Source: Gallionellales bacterium GWA2_60_18 (GTDB taxonomy: Bacteria > Pseudomonadota > Gammaproteobacteria > Burkholderiales > Gallionellaceae). From it: a stretch of DNA of 64,000 bases. Position numbers and translations under genes: made by a program. Within the stretch, counting starts at the first letter, position 1; the number at the start of each line of letters is the position of its first letter. Shown here piece by piece: positions 42,993 through 53,014 of the stretch. Location of the stretch: assembly GCA_001801105.1 (NCBI GenBank), contig MGWS01000033.1, forward strand, positions 1 through 64,000, in the 5' to 3' direction. Under the pieces are notes generated by a model. It made no database searches. It had not been told where the DNA came from and worked only from the letters and a program-made list of their open reading frames with translations.

Positions 42993-44240
42993 TCACGGAA
43001 GGCTTCTTTCTGCGGCATACAGCTGCGCCACCACTTCGCGCTCGCGCACCAGATGCACTGCATCACCGTCCACCATCACCTCGGCGGCACGCGGTCGCGT
43101 GTTGTAGTTGGAGCTCATGCTCATCCCGTAGGCACCCGCGGAAAGCACGGCCAGCAAGGATTGCGGCGCGATCGCCAGCTCGCGCGCATGAGCGATGAAG
43201 TCACCCGTTTCGCAGATTGGGCCGACCACTTCATAGGTTTGCGCTGCATGATCCTCGCGCCGTACCGGCAGGATTCCGTGCCAGGCATCATACAGCGCGG
43301 GACGCATCAGGTCGTTCATCGCCGCATCGACGATGGCGAAATTCTTTTCCTCGCCATGCTTGAGATATTCCACGCGCGTCAGCAGCACGCCGGCGTTGCC
43401 GACCAGCACGCGCCCCGGCTCAAGGATCAGCTTCTCGCTGCGTCCACCCATCGCGCCCAGCAATGCGGCCACATAGTCCGCGATCGCCGGTGGCGTCTCA
43501 TCGTCGTAGCGTATGCCCAGGCCGCCGCCCAGATCGATGTGCTCGAGCCGGATACCTTCCCGCGCCAGCGCATCCACCAGCGCCAGCACCTTCTCGACTG
43601 CCGCGATGAACGGGCTCGTCTCGGTGAGCTGCGAGCCGATGTGGCAGTCGATGCCGGTAATGTGCAGATGCGGCAACGCCTGCGCCCTGCGGTACAACCC
43701 GAGCGCCTCGGTATAGGCCACGCCGAACTTGTTCTGCTTCAACCCGGTGGAAATGTAAGGATGGGTTTTTGCATCCACGTCGGGATTCACGCGCAGGCTG
43801 ACCGGCGCGACCTTGCCCATGCTGCCCGCCACTTCGCTGAGACGATCCAGCTCGGGCGCGGATTCGACATTGAAACAGAGGATGCCCGCCTCCAGCGCCA
43901 GGCGCATCTCGGCGGCGCTCTTGCCGACGCCGGAGAACACCACCCTGCCCGCATCGCCACCCGCCGCCAGCACGCGCTGCAATTCGCCGCCGGAGACGAT
44001 GTCGAACCCAGCGCCGAGGCGCGCGAACAGGTTCAGCACCGCCAGATTGGAATTGGCCTTCACCGCATAGCAGATCAGATGCGCGCGGTTTTGCAGCGCA
44101 TCGCTGAACTGGCGGTAACCCTCGGTCAGCGCGGCGCGCGAATACACATAGCAGGGCGTGCCGTATTGCGCGGCGATGTCCGCCAGCGGCACTTGCTCGG
44201 CATACAGTTCGCCATCTTGATAATGGAAATGATTGGTCAT
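42993..44240 (-). CDS. lysA: Diaminopimelate decarboxylase
   Basis: This 415-residue PLP enzyme converts meso-diaminopimelate to lysine. The PLP Lys lies in ICYAVKANSNL; HIDLGGGLGIRY, EPGRVLVGNAGVLLT and SAGAYGMSMSSNYN are the other family motifs. It lies 4 bp after lptM on the same strand, the usual lptM-lysA pairing, and is divergent from cyaY across lptM. Confidence 0.97.
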   Translation of the reverse strand: MTNHFHYQDGELYAEQVPLADIAAQYGTPCYVYSRAALTEGYRQFSDALQNRAHLICYAVKANSNLAVLNLFARLGAGFDIVSGGELQRVLAAGGDAGRVVFSGVGKSAAEMRLALEAGILCFNVESAPELDRLSEVAGSMGKVAPVSLRVNPDVDAKTHPYISTGLKQNKFGVAYTEALGLYRRAQALPHLHITGIDCHIGSQLTETSPFIAAVEKVLALVDALAREGIRLEHIDLGGGLGIRYDDETPPAIADYVAALLGAMGGRSEKLILEPGRVLVGNAGVLLTRVEYLKHGEEKNFAIVDAAMNDLMRPALYDAWHGILPVRREDHAAQTYEVVGPICETGDFIAHARELAIAPQSLLAVLSAGAYGMSMSSNYNTRPRAAEVMVDGDAVHLVREREVVAQLYAAERSLP

Positions 44241-44244
44241 GATT

Positions 44245-44364
44245 TTATTGTTTCGCGGCGGTGTTCGTATCCGGCGCAGGAAGCGTGAGCGGACCTTTAT
44301 GCCCGCAGCCTTGCAGCAGGGCGGAAAAAATCAGGATAATGGCTACAATGTGAACGGGACGCAT
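44245..44364 (-). CDS. lptM: LPS-assembly lipoprotein LptM (YifL-like)
   Basis: This short gene encodes 39 residues, MRPVHIVAIILIFSALLQGC followed by GHKGPLTLPAPDTNTAAKQ. It has a lipoprotein signal with Cys20 and the family motif GCGHKGPLTLP. LptM is a small outer-membrane lipoprotein that helps mature the LptD/LptE LPS translocon. It is immediately upstream of lysA and divergent from cyaY, exactly as in many proteobacteria, which supports this very short gene. Confidence 0.92.
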   Translation of the reverse strand: MRPVHIVAIILIFSALLQGCGHKGPLTLPAPDTNTAAKQ

Positions 44365-44412
44365 GATTGCTCCGGATATTGGTTTCAACGTGATGGATTA
44401 TAAGGGTGGAGC

Positions 44413-44721
44413 ATGACCGAAAGCGAATTCAACCAACTGGCCGATGCCGCGCTGGCGCGCATCGAGACCGCCACCGACGGCTGCGGCGAGGCCGAATGCA
44501 ACCGCAGCGGCAATGTGCTGGAGATCGAGTTCGACAACGGACAGAAGATCATCGTCAACCGCCACGACGTAAATCAGGAGATATGGGTGGCGGCCAAGTC
44601 CGGCGGCTTCCACTATGCCTGGCAGGACGACGCATGGCACAGCCAGCGCGACGGCAGCGAACTGTTCGCCAAACTGGTGGAACTGTTCGCCGAGCAGGGT
44701 GAGCAGATCAGCTTGCCGTAG
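44413..44721 (+). CDS. cyaY: Iron-sulfur assembly protein CyaY (frataxin)
   Basis: This 102-residue bacterial frataxin regulates iron delivery to the cysteine desulfurase IscS. The first helix is acidic (TESEFNQLADAALARIE), followed by the sheet with EIEFDNGQKIIVNRH and QEIWVAAKSGGFHYAW. A GGTGGAG ribosome-binding site precedes the ATG. The TAG stop is formed by the GTAGGAGC arm of the following repeat. Confidence 0.95.
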   Translation: MTESEFNQLADAALARIETATDGCGEAECNRSGNVLEIEFDNGQKIIVNRHDVNQEIWVAAKSGGFHYAWQDDAWHSQRDGSELFAKLVELFAEQGEQISLP

Positions 44722-44768
44722 GAGCGCCGGAAGGCGCGATCTTTTTCGCGGCTGCCGCCCGCTCCTAC
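44718..44768. repeat. Palindromic repeat family E, copy 2
   Basis: GTAGGAGC (44718-44725) pairs with GCTCCTAC (44761-44768). The arms supply the TAG stops of both convergent genes, cyaY and the ygjP-like gene. The first copy of the family is at 15154-15214. Confidence 0.85.
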
Positions 44769-45499
44769 AACGCAACCGTCTTGAGTTCGCGCCGCCGCTT
44801 CGCATAATCGGGGCAGGCACTTTCCACCACCGCCCAGAACGCCGCCGAATGGTTCATCTCGCGCAGGTGCGCCAGTTCGTGCACCACCACGTAATCGATC
44901 AGGCGTAACGGCAGGCGGATGAGCTGCTCGTTGAGGCGCAGTATGCCGCGCGCCGTGCAGCTACCCCATTGCGTCTTCGCCGCCGAGATCTTCAGCGCGC
45001 GCGGCACGACATCCAGCAGTGGCGCGTAATGCGCCATTCGTCCGGCGAACAACGGTTCGGCCTGCTGCCGGTACCAGTGCAACACTGCCTGCTCTATGCG
45101 CGCGGCATCGCGCTCGTCCGCCACGAACACCCATAACTCCTTGCCACGATGCTGCGCGGGCGCAGCGAACAAGCTCTGCCGCACGCGCAGCAGCAGCGGC
45201 TCGCCAAGGAACGGGACGGCCTCGCCATCCACCCAGCGCGGCTTGGGCGGCTGGTGCGTTTGCCAGCCTTCGAGCTTCTCCACCACCCAGCGCGCCTTGT
45301 CCTGCAACACGCTGTGCAGCCAGCGTTCCGAAGCGCGCAGCGGCATGCTCACGGTGAGGCCGCGGTCGTCGATGCGCAAGCCGATGCTGCGGCGCCTGCC
45401 GCTACGTTTGAGGGTGTAAGTGATGCGCTTGCCGGCGAGGAGTGCGGCACGCTGTTCGACGGTGGGTGGAGCGACCAGATTGCGCAGTCTTTTGAACAT
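44765..45499 (-). CDS. YgjP-like metal-dependent hydrolase (DUF45)
   Basis: The product is 244 residues. The zinc-peptidase-like motif VVHELAHLREMNHS (HExxH plus a downstream His) and KTQWGSCTARGILRLN define the YgjP/WLM (DUF45) family, whose substrates are unsettled. The start at 45499 (MFKRLRNLV) overlaps the plsC stop by one base; upstream sequence in the same frame belongs to plsC. The stop codon lies in a repeat arm. Confidence 0.9.
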   Translation of the reverse strand: MFKRLRNLVAPPTVEQRAALLAGKRITYTLKRSGRRRSIGLRIDDRGLTVSMPLRASERWLHSVLQDKARWVVEKLEGWQTHQPPKPRWVDGEAVPFLGEPLLLRVRQSLFAAPAQHRGKELWVFVADERDAARIEQAVLHWYRQQAEPLFAGRMAHYAPLLDVVPRALKISAAKTQWGSCTARGILRLNEQLIRLPLRLIDYVVVHELAHLREMNHSAAFWAVVESACPDYAKRRRELKTVAL

Positions 45500-46206
45500 C
45501 AATGCGCCAGCTGCCGTATTTCGTTCTCGATCCACGCCTCGGCCTCGGCGTTGATCTGTTCCGCCTTGCGCCCCTGCGTGACAATGGGCTTGCCGATGCT
45601 CATGGTGACTAGTCCGGGATGCTTGCTGAAGGCGTTGCGTCCCCACAGGCGTCCGGCGTTATGCGCCACCGGCACTGCGGGTGCGCCGCTGCTCGCCGCC
45701 AGCATCGCGCCGCCGATCTTGTACTTGCCGCGCGTACCGTAGGGCACGCGCGTGCCCTCGGGAAACACCACCACGCAGAAGCCTTGCGCCAGCCGCTCCT
45801 TGCCCTGCCTGAGCAACTGCTTCACCGCACCCTTGCCGTCACTGCGGTCGATCGCAATGGGGCTGGTCATCGCCAACCCCCAGCCGAAGAACGGCAACCA
45901 CAGCAGCTCGCGTTTCAGCACCCACACCTGCGGCGGGAACACGGCTTGCAATGCCAGCGTCTCCCATGCCGACTGGTGCTTGCACAGCACGATGCACGGT
46001 TCCTGCGGGATATTCTCGATGCCGCGCACCTCGTGGCGGATGCCGCACACCACGCGCAGCAGCCAGATCATGGTGCGCGCATAGCCGGAGATGAGGCGGT
46101 AGCGCGTCAGCGGCGGGAACGGGAAGGTCAGCAGCGCGAACGTGGAGAACAGCGGCGTGAGCACGGCCTGCAACAACAGGAACAGCAGCGAACGCAATGC
46201 GGTCAT
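45499..46206 (-). CDS. plsC: 1-acyl-sn-glycerol-3-phosphate acyltransferase
   Basis: The product is 235 residues. PlsC adds the second acyl chain in phosphatidic acid synthesis at the inner membrane. There is an N-terminal hydrophobic anchor, an acyltransferase block KHQSAWET (here HX4E rather than the usual HX4D, a variant I believe common in betaproteobacteria) and VVFPEGTRVPYG for glycerol-3-phosphate binding. It follows gmhB on the same strand, separated by a repeat element. Confidence 0.92.
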   Translation of the reverse strand: MTALRSLLFLLLQAVLTPLFSTFALLTFPFPPLTRYRLISGYARTMIWLLRVVCGIRHEVRGIENIPQEPCIVLCKHQSAWETLALQAVFPPQVWVLKRELLWLPFFGWGLAMTSPIAIDRSDGKGAVKQLLRQGKERLAQGFCVVVFPEGTRVPYGTRGKYKIGGAMLAASSGAPAVPVAHNAGRLWGRNAFSKHPGLVTMSIGKPIVTQGRKAEQINAEAEAWIENEIRQLAH

Positions 46207-46207
46207 A

Positions 46208-46298
46208 CCCTCTCCCCTAACCCCTCTCCCGCAAGCGGGCGATGGGAATATATTTTCCTCTCCCGCAAGCGGGAGAGGATGCCGAAGGCAGGAGAGGG
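46208..46298. repeat. Palindromic repeat family A, copy 3
   Basis: Several hairpins of the CTCTCCCGCAAGCGGGAGAG kind fill the space between plsC and gmhB. Related copies lie at 19431-19529, 37178-37240 and 50349-50403. Confidence 0.9.
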
Positions 46299-46314
46299 AA
46301 AAGGATGCGGGATA

Positions 46315-46848
46315 TCAAGCCAATTCCGCCGCCACTGCCGCCAAGTCCGGCAGCACGACGGTCTCTTCCGGCAGCCCTCCCGCCGCCTGCGTCTTCGCGC
46401 CCTTGCCGGTCAGCACCAGATAGGGCTGCGCGCCCAGCGTGGCGGCGCATTGCAGGTCGCGCAGCGAATCGCCGACCACCGCCACGTCCTCGAGATCGTT
46501 CAAACCGTAACGCAGCGCGATCTCTTCCAGCATACCGACCTTGGGCTTGCGGCAGTGGCAATCGCTCTCGGCGGTATGCGGGCAATAGAACACGGCGTCG
46601 ATGCGCCCCCCGGCCTGCGCGCACGCCTTGTGCATCTTGTCGTGGATCGCGTTCAGCGTCGCCATGTCGAACAGGCCGCGGCCGATGCCGGACTGGTTGG
46701 TCGCCACCACCACGCGGTAATCGGCCTGGTTGAGCCGCGCGATCGCCTCCAGGCTGCCGGGGATCGGCTTCCATTCATCCGGATTCTTGATGAACTTGTC
46801 GGAGTCGTAATTGATGACGCCGTCGCGGTCGAGGATGACGAGGTTCAT
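46315..46848 (-). CDS. gmhB: D-glycero-D-manno-heptose-1,7-bisphosphate 7-phosphatase
   Basis: This 177-residue HAD phosphatase of the ADP-heptose pathway feeds LPS core synthesis. The nucleophile motif LDRDGVIN, VATNQSGIGRG, the zinc-binding CPHTAESDCHCRKPK and the final GDSLRDLQCA are all present. The gmhB-plsC order after glyS is typical for betaproteobacteria. Confidence 0.94.
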   Translation of the reverse strand: MNLVILDRDGVINYDSDKFIKNPDEWKPIPGSLEAIARLNQADYRVVVATNQSGIGRGLFDMATLNAIHDKMHKACAQAGGRIDAVFYCPHTAESDCHCRKPKVGMLEEIALRYGLNDLEDVAVVGDSLRDLQCAATLGAQPYLVLTGKGAKTQAAGGLPEETVVLPDLAAVAAELA

Positions 46849-46873
46849 ATGGGCAGTCGTTAGGCGTTAGTTG

Positions 46874-46939
46874 GTAGGGTGGGCACGATTTTGTGCACAC
46901 GCGGATAAACGGTGGGCGCAAAAGACGTGCCCACCCTAC
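46874..46939. repeat. Palindromic repeat family B, copy 2
   Basis: GTAGGGTGGGCACG at the left pairs with CGTGCCCACCCTAC at the right. It lies between gmhB and glyS. Related elements are at 13216-13287 and 52928-52958. Confidence 0.88.
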
Positions 46940-46963
46940 GGCTCGTTTCCCGTTTCACGATGG

Positions 46964-49119
46964 TCATGCCGCCAACCTGGAGATATCGGCGATGCGGTTC
47001 ATCGCCCACAGCAGCCGCGCCAGCAGCGCGAGGCGGTTGGCGCGCAGCCTTTCGTCTTCCACGTTCACCATCACATCGTCGAAGAATGCATCCACCGGCG
47101 CGCGCAACGCGGCCAGCGCCCGCAGCGAGGCGGTGTAATCGCCCGCCGCGAACGCAGCATCCGCCCTGGGCGCGATCTCGTTGAGCGCGCGGTACAGTGC
47201 CTGTTCGGCCGGCTCATGCAGTAGCGCCGGATCGACCTCGTCCTGCACATGCCCCTCCGCTTTCCTGAGGATGTTGCCGACACGCTTGTTGGCGGCGGCG
47301 AGTGCTGCGGCCTCCGGCAATTCGGCAAAGACTCTTACCGCGATAAGACGGTGGCGTACCTCGCTCAAGCGCTGGGGACGCAATGACAGCACCGCATCCA
47401 CCTCATTGCTCGTGTAACTATAACCTTGCTCGCGCATCATCCCGCCCAGACGCTCGAACACGAAGGTCTCGATTTCGCTATGCGCATCGGTCAGCAAGCC
47501 TTGCGGAAATCCGGAAAAAGCGCTGCCGATCAAATCATGAAGATTGAGCGACAATTCATTCTCGACCAGCATGCGGATCACGCCCAGCGCATGACGGCGC
47601 AACGCGAATGGATCCTTGTCGCCGGTCGGTATCTGGCCGATGCCGAACATGCCGACCAGCGTCTCCAACTTGTCGGCCAGCGCGACGCAAGTGCCGACAG
47701 GATTGCGCGGCAGTTCGTCGCCGGCGAAACGCGGCTTGTAGTGATCCTCGATGGCGTAGGCGATGTCGTCGGAGAGGCCATCGTGCTGCGCGTAGTAGCG
47801 TCCCATGATGCCCTGCAACTCGGGGAATTCTCCAACCATATCGGTGAGCAGATCGGCCTTCGCCAGCAGCGCAGCCTGTTCGGCTTGCAGCGCAAGGCTG
47901 TCACCGCCGAGCTGTTGCCCGATGGCTTTGGCAATGGCACAGACCCGCTCTACCCGCTCGCCCTGCGTGCCAAGTTTGTTGTGGTACACCACCTTGGCAA
48001 GTCCGAGAACACGCGATTCCAAGGTCTTTTTTCTGTCCTGGTCGAAAAAGAATTTCGCATCGGCCAGACGCGGGCGCACCACCCGCTCGTTGCCGCCGAT
48101 CACCAGGCTCGCGTCCGTCGGACGGATGTTGGAAACGATCAAAAACTTGTTGGTGAGCTTGCCCGCCGCATCCAGCAGCGGGAAATACTTCTGGTTCGCC
48201 TTCATGGTCAGGATCAGGCATTCCTGCGGCACTTCGAGGAACGCCTCCTCGAATTTGCCAAGCAGCACGTTGGGACGCTCGACCAGCGCGGTCACTTCGT
48301 CCAGCAGCGCGTCGTCGTTGATCGGGTGCAAGCCTTCCTTCGCTGCAGCGGCGGCGAGTTGTCTGGCGATCTCGGCGCGGCGTTTCTCAAAGCTCGGGAT
48401 CACCGCGCCTTCGTTTTCCAGCTGCGCTTCATAACTGTCGGCATCGCGGATTTCCAACGTCGCGCTTGACGCCTCGAAGCGGTGGCCTTGGGTCTCGCGA
48501 CCAGCTTGCAAGCCTAATATCACCACTGGGCGATCTGGGTGGTGAGGGTCAACCTTTACCACCTCTGCGCCATATAGTGCCACCAGCCGGTGCGCCGGGC
48601 GTACAAAATTCACGCTGCTCCAGCCATCGGCGAGTTGATAGGTCATCAACTTGGGAATAGGTAGATTATTCTCTATCCGATTAAGCGCACTTTGAACAGA
48701 ATGTGAATAGGGCTGTGGGCTGGGTTGGTCAATATAAAACAGCGATTCAGCCTTGCCATCGTTTTCTTTCAATATGCGCATGTCCCAAACAGTTTGGGTG
48801 GCCGTCAAAAGGTACTCAAGACTAAGTGCTTGGAGTTTTTTAACTAGTGCTGGCGTTGGCTTTCCATGATCATCAAGCGCAATAGAAACCGGCATCAGTT
48901 TCATTTTTATTGACTTCTGCATACCTTCCGGCAATACATTAGAAACATGTGCAGCAAGACGTCGCGGCGAAGCAAAAATGGTCAGTTTCGTCCCATTATC
49001 AAGGCAGTTTGACTTCTGAAGTTCAGCAAACAAAAGCTCTCCAAATGCTTCACCTAGTTTTTTGAGCGCCTTCGGTGGCAGCTCCTCGACAAGCAACTCA
49101 ACCAGCAAATTCTTGGTGC

Positions 49120-49123
<4 letters not shown>
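46964..49123 (-). CDS. glyS: Glycyl-tRNA synthetase beta subunit
   Basis: The product is 719 residues, the tRNA-binding beta chain of the alpha2beta2 glycyl-tRNA synthetase. [20 protein letters not shown] at the N-terminus and [23 protein letters not shown] and [19 protein letters not shown] are conserved. The start at 49123 overlaps the glyQ stop (ATGA). An internal stretch near 48500-49000 is less GC-rich, but the frame is intact. Confidence 0.97.
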
Positions 49124-50040
<917 letters not shown>

Positions 50041-50074
50041 CAGTGGTGAGCCATGCGGTTGCAAAGCGCGCATT

Positions 50075-50341
50075 TTACGGGTTTTCGCCTCCCGGCGTCA
50101 CCCCGCACAATGACAGCTTTGCGCTACGCGGCATCCGCTTGATCTGCATCTCGCGCTTCAGCGCGGCGGATTTGTCGCTACAGGATTCACTCCACACCAG
50201 TTCCACCGGCAGACGCACCCGCGTGCATTTGGATGCAGTGCCGGCGTTATGCGCGGCGAGGCGCTTGCCGAGATCGTTGGTGATACCGCAGTACAGGGTG
50301 TCGTCAGCGCAGCGCAGGAGGTAGCAGACCCAGCCGGACAT
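50075..50341 (-). CDS. GIY-YIG nuclease-like protein (UPF0213, YhbQ type)
   Basis: The product is 88 residues starting [20 protein letters not shown], a complete small GIY-YIG domain (the [14 protein letters not shown] and [14 protein letters not shown] elements, then the Glu in LKREMQIK). Such stand-alone domains occur as YhbQ-like proteins possibly acting on damaged DNA. The ATG lies 4 bp from the lnt stop codon on the same strand. Confidence 0.88.
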   Translation of the reverse strand: MSGWVCYLLRCADDTLYCGITNDLGKRLAAHNAGTASKCTRVRLPVELVWSESCSDKSAALKREMQIKRMPRSAKLSLCGVTPGGENP

Positions 50342-50345
50342 TGCG

Positions 50346-51953
50346 CTACCCTCTCCCGCCTTCGGCACCCTCTCCCGCTTGCGGGAGAGGGATGGGGAGA
50401 GGGCATGTCGTGCGGCGCAGCCATGCATAGGCCAGCATGCCGAGAAGCAGCAGCATCACCGCCGCGTTACCCAGACGAACGTAGGGGGTGATGCCGCCGT
50501 AGCCCAGCGCCATGCCGGTCAGCACGCCTTCCTGATGTTGCGGCAGTTGCTGCCGCACCTTGCCGTCCGCGCCGATGATGGAGGTGACGCCGGTGTTGGT
50601 GGCGCGCAGCATCATGCGACCGGTCTCCAGCGCGCGCAGTTGCGATATCTGGTTGTGCTGTGCGGCGGCGTGGGATTCGCCGTACCAGGCGTCGTTGGTG
50701 ACGTTGACCAGCAGCGTGGCCTGCGGCAGCGCGCGGATGATCTCCTCGCCGAACACATCCTCGTAGCAGATGTTCGCCGCGACGCGCTGCCCGGCGACTT
50801 CCAGCGGCGCCTGCTGCGCGCCGCCGCGCGACAGGTCGCCCATCGGGATATTAAGCACGCCGTTGATGAGCGGCCCCAGCACGAAACGCAGCGGGATGAA
50901 TTCGCCGAACGGCACCAGATGGTTCTTGCGGTAATGCTGCTCCGGTGCCGCGCCCAGCGTGAACACGCTGTTGTAATAGCCGCCCGCGTCATGCTCGAAC
51001 ACGCCGATCAGCATGTCGCCGTCGTTCGACTGCGCATGCTGTTGCAGATGCATGAGCATCATCGCCGGCGCTTCCTCACGCAACAGCGGGATCGCCGTCT
51101 CCGGCAACACGGTCAGGCGTGCCGCGCTTTGCAGCGCGAGACGCCGGTAGGTCTCCAGCGTGGATACCAGCGCCTCTTCGTCGAACTTGAGAGCCTGCGA
51201 GATATTGCCCTGCACCAGCGCCACTCGGAACGGCTCGCCCTGCGGCTGCGTCCACGCGATGCCGCGCAGCGCGGCACCGCCGAGCCACAAGGCGGCGAGC
51301 AGCGCCACGGCGATGCGTCCCTGCCGGTTCCAGCGTTCGCGCCACAGCGATGCGAGCAGACCGGCGCTCACCGCCGCCGCCAGCGACACGCCGTACACGC
51401 CCAGCAGCGGCGCATAGCCGGCCAGCGGGCTGTCGCTGTGCGCATAGCCCAGGGTCAGCCACGGGAAGCCGGTGAGGATCGTGCCGCGCAGCCATTCCAC
51501 CAGCACCCATGCCGCCGGCATCAGCGCGCCTAGCGCCACCGGCGCGGGGATGGCGAGCGGCACTGGCGGCGGGGGGCGCTTTTCTTCTTCCGGGCTGCGG
51601 AACACCGCGCCGTTCCATGCCGGCAGACGCGCCTGCGCATAGCCGGCCAGTGCGGGGAACAGCGCGAGGAAGGCAGCGAACAGCAGCGTCGCCAGCAATG
51701 CGAGCACCCCCGGCATGTCGCCGTAATCATGCAAAGCGACAAATATCCAGCCGATGCCGGCAATGAATAACCCCAGACCAAAGGCAAACCCTAGCCATGC
51801 CGCTGCGCGCGGCGCGGCGGCACCACGCCACAGATGGAACAGCACGGCGAGTGCGACCACCGGCACCGGGAACAGGCCGAACGGCGCGAAGCCGGACACG
51901 CACAGCAGGCCGGCGATGAAGGCGGCGATCAAGGATTTGCGGTGTTGGAACAT
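50346..51953 (-). CDS. lnt: Apolipoprotein N-acyltransferase
   Basis: This 535-residue membrane enzyme adds the third acyl chain to lipoproteins. About six to seven N-terminal helices precede a nitrilase domain whose catalytic triad is visible: Glu in LPETAIP, Lys in YRKNHLVPFGE, Cys in NICYEDVFGE. The last ~20 residues (CPLPIPLPQAGEGAEGGRG) are encoded by an inserted family A repeat, so the original C-terminus has been replaced. The start MFQHRKSLIAAF is at 51953. Confidence 0.94.
   Translation of the reverse strand: MFQHRKSLIAAFIAGLLCVSGFAPFGLFPVPVVALAVLFHLWRGAAAPRAAAWLGFAFGLGLFIAGIGWIFVALHDYGDMPGVLALLATLLFAAFLALFPALAGYAQARLPAWNGAVFRSPEEEKRPPPPVPLAIPAPVALGALMPAAWVLVEWLRGTILTGFPWLTLGYAHSDSPLAGYAPLLGVYGVSLAAAVSAGLLASLWRERWNRQGRIAVALLAALWLGGAALRGIAWTQPQGEPFRVALVQGNISQALKFDEEALVSTLETYRRLALQSAARLTVLPETAIPLLREEAPAMMLMHLQQHAQSNDGDMLIGVFEHDAGGYYNSVFTLGAAPEQHYRKNHLVPFGEFIPLRFVLGPLINGVLNIPMGDLSRGGAQQAPLEVAGQRVAANICYEDVFGEEIIRALPQATLLVNVTNDAWYGESHAAAQHNQISQLRALETGRMMLRATNTGVTSIIGADGKVRQQLPQHQEGVLTGMALGYGGITPYVRLGNAAVMLLLLGMLAYAWLRRTTCPLPIPLPQAGEGAEGGRG
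50349..50403. repeat. Palindromic repeat family A, copy 4 (within the lnt 3' end)
   Basis: Hairpins of the CTCTCCCGCTTGCGGGAGAG kind lie inside the lnt coding sequence and supply its last codons. The lnt TAG stop abuts the repeat. Confidence 0.88.
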
Positions 51954-52032
51954 GGCTGCGGAGAATAACCGATTCCGCCGCATGCGGCACTTGTGGTTAA
52001 ATCCCCCTCTTCACTCGAACGCATCGCACCAC

Positions 52033-52764
52033 ATGGAAAAAGTCCGCCTGTCCAAACGCATGTCCGAACTCGGCCTGTGCTCGCGCCGCGAGGCGGACGA
52101 CTATATCGAGAAGGGGCTGGTGGAGGTCGATGGCGCGGTCGTCAGCGAACTCGGCAGCAAGGTCTGGCCCAACCAGCGCATCACTTTGCGCAGTGCGGCG
52201 CAGAACATCCAGCAGCAGCGCGTCACCATCCTGATCAACAAGCCGGTCGGTTATGTCTCCGGCCAGGCCGAGCGCGATTACAAACCGGCGAGCGTGCTGT
52301 TCGAGCCGCACAACCGCTGGAGCGAAGACAGCTCGCCGTTGCGCTTCCACCGCAGCCAGTTGCTCGGCCTCGCCCCGGCGGGACGGCTGGACATCGACTC
52401 GACCGGCTTGCTGGTGCTCACCCAGGACGGGCGCATCGCCAAACAACTGATCGGCGAAGATTCCGCAGTGGACAAGGAATATCTGGTGCGCGTGAAAGGG
52501 AAGCTGAAGGACAGCGGGCTGGCCCTGCTCAATCAGGGGCTCAAGCTGGACGGCGTATATCTCAAGCAAGCGAAGGTGAGCTGGCAGAACGAGGACCAGC
52601 TGCGCTTCGTGCTGAACGAGGGAAAGAAACGCCAGATCCGCCGCATGTGCGAACTGGTCGGGCTGGAAGTCAGCGGACTGAAGCGCGTCCGCATCGGCAA
52701 GGTGAAGCTGGGCAACCTGCCGGTGGGGCAGTGGCGCTATCTGGGCGAGAACGAGCGGTTTTAA
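52033..52764 (+). CDS. rluF: 23S rRNA pseudouridine synthase (RluF/RluB type)
   Basis: The product is 243 residues: an S4 RNA-binding domain (VRLSKRMSELGLCSRREADD) and a RsuA/RluB-type catalytic domain with the active Asp in GRLDIDSTGLLVLT, plus LNEGKKRQIRRMCELVG. It most resembles RluF, which modifies U2604 in 23S rRNA; RluB is the alternative. It lies in the opposite orientation between lnt and corC, genes that are usually adjacent. Confidence 0.88.
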   Translation: MEKVRLSKRMSELGLCSRREADDYIEKGLVEVDGAVVSELGSKVWPNQRITLRSAAQNIQQQRVTILINKPVGYVSGQAERDYKPASVLFEPHNRWSEDSSPLRFHRSQLLGLAPAGRLDIDSTGLLVLTQDGRIAKQLIGEDSAVDKEYLVRVKGKLKDSGLALLNQGLKLDGVYLKQAKVSWQNEDQLRFVLNEGKKRQIRRMCELVGLEVSGLKRVRIGKVKLGNLPVGQWRYLGENERF

Positions 52765-52908
52765 ACATAACGACATAAATCTACTGCGCGACTGGATAGG
52801 CTGCGTTGCGCGGTGCTCGGAATCCTCATGTGCTTTGTGTACATTCCGGTTCCTGCGCTCCGTGCGCCTTGCCCTCCAGTCGCTCGCTACGATTTCTGTC
52901 GCTATGTT
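52765..52908. repeat. Long palindromic repeat, family F copy 2 (possible structured RNA)
   Basis: Outer arms ACATAACGACATAAAT (52765-52780) and ATTTCTGTCGCTATGT (52892-52907) pair with two mismatches. Inside, CGACTGGA pairs with TCCAGTCG. The core TTGCGCGGTGCTCG and TGCGCTCCGTGCGCCTTGC is shared with copy 1 (3449-3586), while the arms and the inner stem differ in sequence but keep pairing. The apical part forms a different hairpin (CGGAAT...ATTCCG). Confidence 0.75.
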
Positions 52909-52927
52909 ATAGCGCAGAGGTTATTTC

Positions 52928-52994
52928 CGCGTGGGCACAAGAAACGTGCCCACCCTACAACTGAACGTAGGGGCAATTCGTGAATTGCCCCTAC
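52928..52994. repeat. Family B half-repeat followed by a perfect palindrome
   Basis: CGCGTGGGCACAAGAAACGT followed by GCCCACCCTAC matches the right half of family B. It is followed by GTAGGGGCAATTC (52967-52979) and GAATTGCCCCTAC (52982-52994), a perfect 13-bp inverted repeat. Both lie between rluF and corC. Confidence 0.8.
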
Positions 52995-53014
52995 GACGGA
53001 TCGCCGCACGCGTT

